A stretch of DNA of 64,000 nt from Intestinimonas massiliensis (ex Afouda et al. 2020) (GTDB lineage Bacteria > Bacillota > Clostridia > Oscillospirales > Oscillospiraceae), in NCBI RefSeq assembly GCF_001244995.1, contig NZ_LN869528.1:260773-324772 (forward strand). Reading direction: 5' to 3'. Below, one piece after another: positions 61,613 to 64,000 of the stretch. Made by a program: the position numbers and the translations under genes. Each line of letters starts with the position of its first letter. Positions within the stretch are counted from its first letter, which is position 1. Under the pieces are notes generated by a model. It saw only the letters and a list, made by a program, of their open reading frames with translations. It made no database searches and was not told the DNA's origin.

Positions 61613-62599
61613 TCAGCCCTCGTAGCCGTCCGGATGGCTCTGGTGCCAGGCCCAGGCGTCGGCGATGATCTGTTCCAGACCCCGGGTGGGCTTCCAGCCC
61701 AGCACCTGGGCGGCCTTGGCATTGGAGGCGATGAGCACCGACGGGTCCCCCGCCCGGCGGGGCTCGATTTTGGCGGGGATGGCCCGGCCGGTGACCTTTT
61801 GGGCCGTCTCCACGATCTCCTTCACCGAGAAGCCGTCGCCGCTGCCCAGGTTGAATACGCCGCTCTCTCCGGTCCGTTCCAGGTGCTCCAGGGCCAGCAG
61901 GTGGGCCTCCACCAGGTCCCGGACATGGATGTAATCCCGGATGCAGGTGCCGTCGGGGGTGGGGTAGTCGTCACCGAAGATGCCCACGTGGCTCCGCTTT
62001 CCCAGCGCAGCCTGGAGCACGATGGGGATGAGGTGGGTCTCGGGGTGGTGGTCCTCCCCGATGCCGGCGTCGGGGTTGGACCCGGCGGCGTTGAAGTAGC
62101 GCAGGGCGGCATAGTGGATGCCGTAGGCCCGGTCGCACCATTTGAGCATCCCCTCGATGGCCAGCTTGCTGGCCCCGTAGGGATTGGTGGGGTCGGTGCG
62201 GTCGGTCTCCTCAATGGGCTGCTTCTCCGGCTCGCCGTAGGTGGCGGCGGTGGAGGAAAAGACGATCTTGTCCACGCCGTGGTTCTTCATGGTCTGGAGC
62301 ATGGTCTGGGCTCCCGCCACATTGTTGCCATAGTACTTGAGGGGATCGGTGACGCTCTCCCCCACCAGGGAATAGGCGGCGAAGTTGATGACCCCGTCGA
62401 TGTCGAACTCGGTGAACACCCGGTTCAGGAAGGCGGCGTCCCGCACGTCCCCCACCCGGAGTCTGGCCCCCTTCACCGCCTGCCAGTGGCCGGTGCACAG
62501 GTTGTCCGCCACCACCACGTCATAGCCCTTCTCCACCAGCAGCGCCACCATGTGGCTGCCGATATAGCCGGCCCCGCCGGCCACCAGAATGGTTTTCAT
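61613..62599 (-). CDS. galE: UDP-glucose 4-epimerase
   Basis: 328 residues; ATG 62599 after AAGGAGGCA. NAD site GGAGYIGSH at the N-terminus, catalytic Ser/Tyr/Lys in FSSTAATYG and NPYGASK, and ALRYFNAAGSNPD. The C-terminal GWKPTRGLEQIIADAWAWH is typical. It interconverts UDP-glucose and UDP-galactose in the Leloir pathway. Lies between galT and galM. Confidence 0.96.
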   Translation of the reverse strand: MKTILVAGGAGYIGSHMVALLVEKGYDVVVADNLCTGHWQAVKGARLRVGDVRDAAFLNRVFTEFDIDGVINFAAYSLVGESVTDPLKYYGNNVAGAQTMLQTMKNHGVDKIVFSSTAATYGEPEKQPIEETDRTDPTNPYGASKLAIEGMLKWCDRAYGIHYAALRYFNAAGSNPDAGIGEDHHPETHLIPIVLQAALGKRSHVGIFGDDYPTPDGTCIRDYIHVRDLVEAHLLALEHLERTGESGVFNLGSGDGFSVKEIVETAQKVTGRAIPAKIEPRRAGDPSVLIASNAKAAQVLGWKPTRGLEQIIADAWAWHQSHPDGYEG

Positions 62600-62618
62600 A
62601 AGCTGCCTCCTTTTCGCG

Positions 62619-64000
62619 TCATCTGACGCTGTCAATAAACCGCAGGAAGGCGTCGCGCCCCTGCTGCGTACACTTGTAGACCCCCGCGTGCTCCAGCACG
62701 GCGGCAAATACCTGTCCGATCTCCTGCTCCAGAATACCCGTGACATTCTCCCGGGTGAAGGCGTACCGCGTTTGCAGCTCCTCCGCCCAGTCGGCGTGCT
62801 TGGCCAGGGCCTCGTCGGCCCGGAGGTCGCCGCCGCTCACCAGCACGTCGGCCAGCGCCGCCATCTCCCCCTTCAGCCGGGCGGGCAGCACCGCCAGCCC
62901 CATCACCTCAATGAGACCGATGTTCTCCTTCTTGATGTGGTGGAGCTCCGGGTGGGGGTGATAGACACCCAGGGGATACTCCGCTGTGGTGATGTTGTTG
63001 CGCAGCACCAGATCCAGCTCGAACTGTCCCTCCCGCATCCGGGCGATGGGGGAAATGGTGTTGTGGGGCTCGCCGTCCGTCTCAGCAAAAACAAAGGCGT
63101 CGGCGTCGGTGTAGCCCCGCCAGGCGGTCAGCACCCGGTCGGCCAGGTCCACCAGCCGTCCGTCGTCGGCGCAGCGCAGGCGGAGCACCGACATGGGCCA
63201 CTTGACGATGCCCGCCTCCACATCGGCGTAGCCGGGGAAGGAGACGGCCCGCTCCACCGGGGCCTTCTCCATGGCGAAGGTATACCGCCCGCCCTGGAAG
63301 TGGTCGTGGCTGAGGATGGAGCCGCCCACGATGGGCAGGTCGGCGTTGGAGCCCACAAAGTAGTGGGGGAACCGCTTGACGAAGTCCAGCAGCTTCCGGA
63401 AGGCGGAGCGGTCGATCTTCATGGGGACATGGCGGCTGTTGAGGGCGATGCAGTGCTCGTTGTAGTAAACATAGGGGGAGTACTGCAAAAACCAGGGCTG
63501 GCCGTCGATGGTGATGGGGATGACGCGGTGGTTCTGCCGGGCGGGGTGGTCCATGCGTCCGGCGTAGCCCTCGTTCTCCCGGCAGAGCTGGCACTTGGGG
63601 TAGCCCCCTTGGGGGGCCGCCTTGGCGGCGGCGATGGCTCGGGGGTCCTTCTCCGGCTTGGACAGGTTGATGGTGATGTCCAGGTCGCCATAGGAGGTGG
63701 GTGTGACCCATTTCCGGTCCCGGGCGATGCGGTAGCGCCGGATATAGTCGGTGTCCTGGCTGAAGCGATAGTACCAGTCGGTGGCCTCCCGGGGCGAGCG
63801 GGCATACTTCTCCTCAAAGGTACGGATGACCTGGGAGGGGCGGGGGGTCAGGCGGCCCATCAGCTCGGCGTCGAACAGGTCCCGGCTGGTGACGCCGTCC
63901 TCAAGGATCCCCTGGGCCACGGCGTAGTCCAGCAGCTCCCCCAGGATGGCCTCCAGGGGGCGCGCCTCGACCGTCTCCGGCGCTTCAAAGGTCTTTTTGC
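62619..64000 (-). CDS. galT: UDP-glucose-hexose-1-phosphate uridylyltransferase (5' end outside window)
   Basis: The frame is open to the window edge (about 459 codons present), so the N-terminus is missing; the Firmicute-type enzyme is about 490-510 residues. Signatures are the catalytic HDH in SILSHDHFQGG, ENEGYAGRMDHPARQNHR and HPHPELHHIKKENIGLIEVM. It exchanges UMP between UDP-glucose and galactose-1-phosphate. Gene order galT-galE-galM is a complete downstream half of the Leloir pathway. Confidence 0.94.
   Translation of the reverse strand, partial: KKTFEAPETVEARPLEAILGELLDYAVAQGILEDGVTSRDLFDAELMGRLTPRPSQVIRTFEEKYARSPREATDWYYRFSQDTDYIRRYRIARDRKWVTPTSYGDLDITINLSKPEKDPRAIAAAKAAPQGGYPKCQLCRENEGYAGRMDHPARQNHRVIPITIDGQPWFLQYSPYVYYNEHCIALNSRHVPMKIDRSAFRKLLDFVKRFPHYFVGSNADLPIVGGSILSHDHFQGGRYTFAMEKAPVERAVSFPGYADVEAGIVKWPMSVLRLRCADDGRLVDLADRVLTAWRGYTDADAFVFAETDGEPHNTISPIARMREGQFELDLVLRNNITTAEYPLGVYHPHPELHHIKKENIGLIEVMGLAVLPARLKGEMAALADVLVSGGDLRADEALAKHADWAEELQTRYAFTRENVTGILEQEIGQVFAAVLEHAGVYKCTQQGRDAFLRFIDSVR

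Overview
The window looks like chromosome from a spore-forming, butyrate-producing clostridium of the Oscillospirales type (Flavonifractor, Lawsonibacter or Intestinimonas-like; inferred from gene content, not from a search). Pointers are the high-GC backbone, crotonase, acyl-CoA dehydrogenase and CoA-transferase genes, the monoderm WalRK two-component system, a Csp/SleC spore-germination operon, a Met T-box and canonical sigma-A promoters with 17-bp spacers. No CRISPR array or rRNA operon is present.

Layout. 1-2256 (-): acyl-CoA:acetate CoA-transferase (cut by the window edge) and crotonase. 2615-2782 (+): tRNA-Leu(UAA) and initiator tRNA-fMet. 2783-15303: a decayed genomic island at the 3' end of tRNA-fMet. 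It is bounded by a 44-45 nt direct repeat of the tRNA 3' half (2738-2782 and 15260-15303), has a broken tyrosine integrase next to the tRNA, and carries a sugar operon with its own EI, HPr, EIIA, EIIB and EIIC, two SIS-domain proteins, KbaZ/GatZ, a HAD phosphatase and a ruined KbaY/GatY. A divergent GntR regulator and NagA complete it. The set points to uptake and breakdown of an N-acetylated amino sugar through tagatose-bisphosphate chemistry. 15668-15744: tRNA-Arg(CCG). 16273-23590: an AT-rich accessory block with a 161-bp MITE, the operon csp-csp-sleC, a small aromatic protein gene, a broken IS1182-type element and a cupin remnant.

23590-30285: YyaL-type thioredoxin-fold protein, HD hydrolase, two divergent HTH regulators, tryptophanase and its SNF-family transporter. 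30666-37608: an acyl-CoA dehydrogenase / CoA-transferase / DUF169 / permease operon with a consensus sigma-54 promoter, four dyad upstream sites, and the gene for a PAS-AAA+-Fis activator just upstream. 37843-43399 (-): NUDIX, walR, walK, walH, walI. 43580-49423 (+): MecA-like adaptor, murA, walJ, rlmH, two small genes and a phosphohexomutase. 49482-51572: a Tyr/Phe-rich leader peptide with attenuator, DAHP synthase and prephenate dehydrogenase. 51660-53967: AI-2E-family permease and LCP protein. 54012-58117 (-): metN-metI, a Met-specific T-box, metQ, cysK. 58247-60494 (-): iscR, iscS, iscU. 60587-64000 (-): galT (partial), galE, galM.

The strongest regulatory readings are the aromatic leader peptide, the sigma-54 promoter with its dyads, the T-box between metI and metQ, and the GntR half-sites between the divergent island operons. 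The most unusual content is the island carrying a complete PTS, and the compact germination operon in which both Csp proteases keep an intact catalytic triad.
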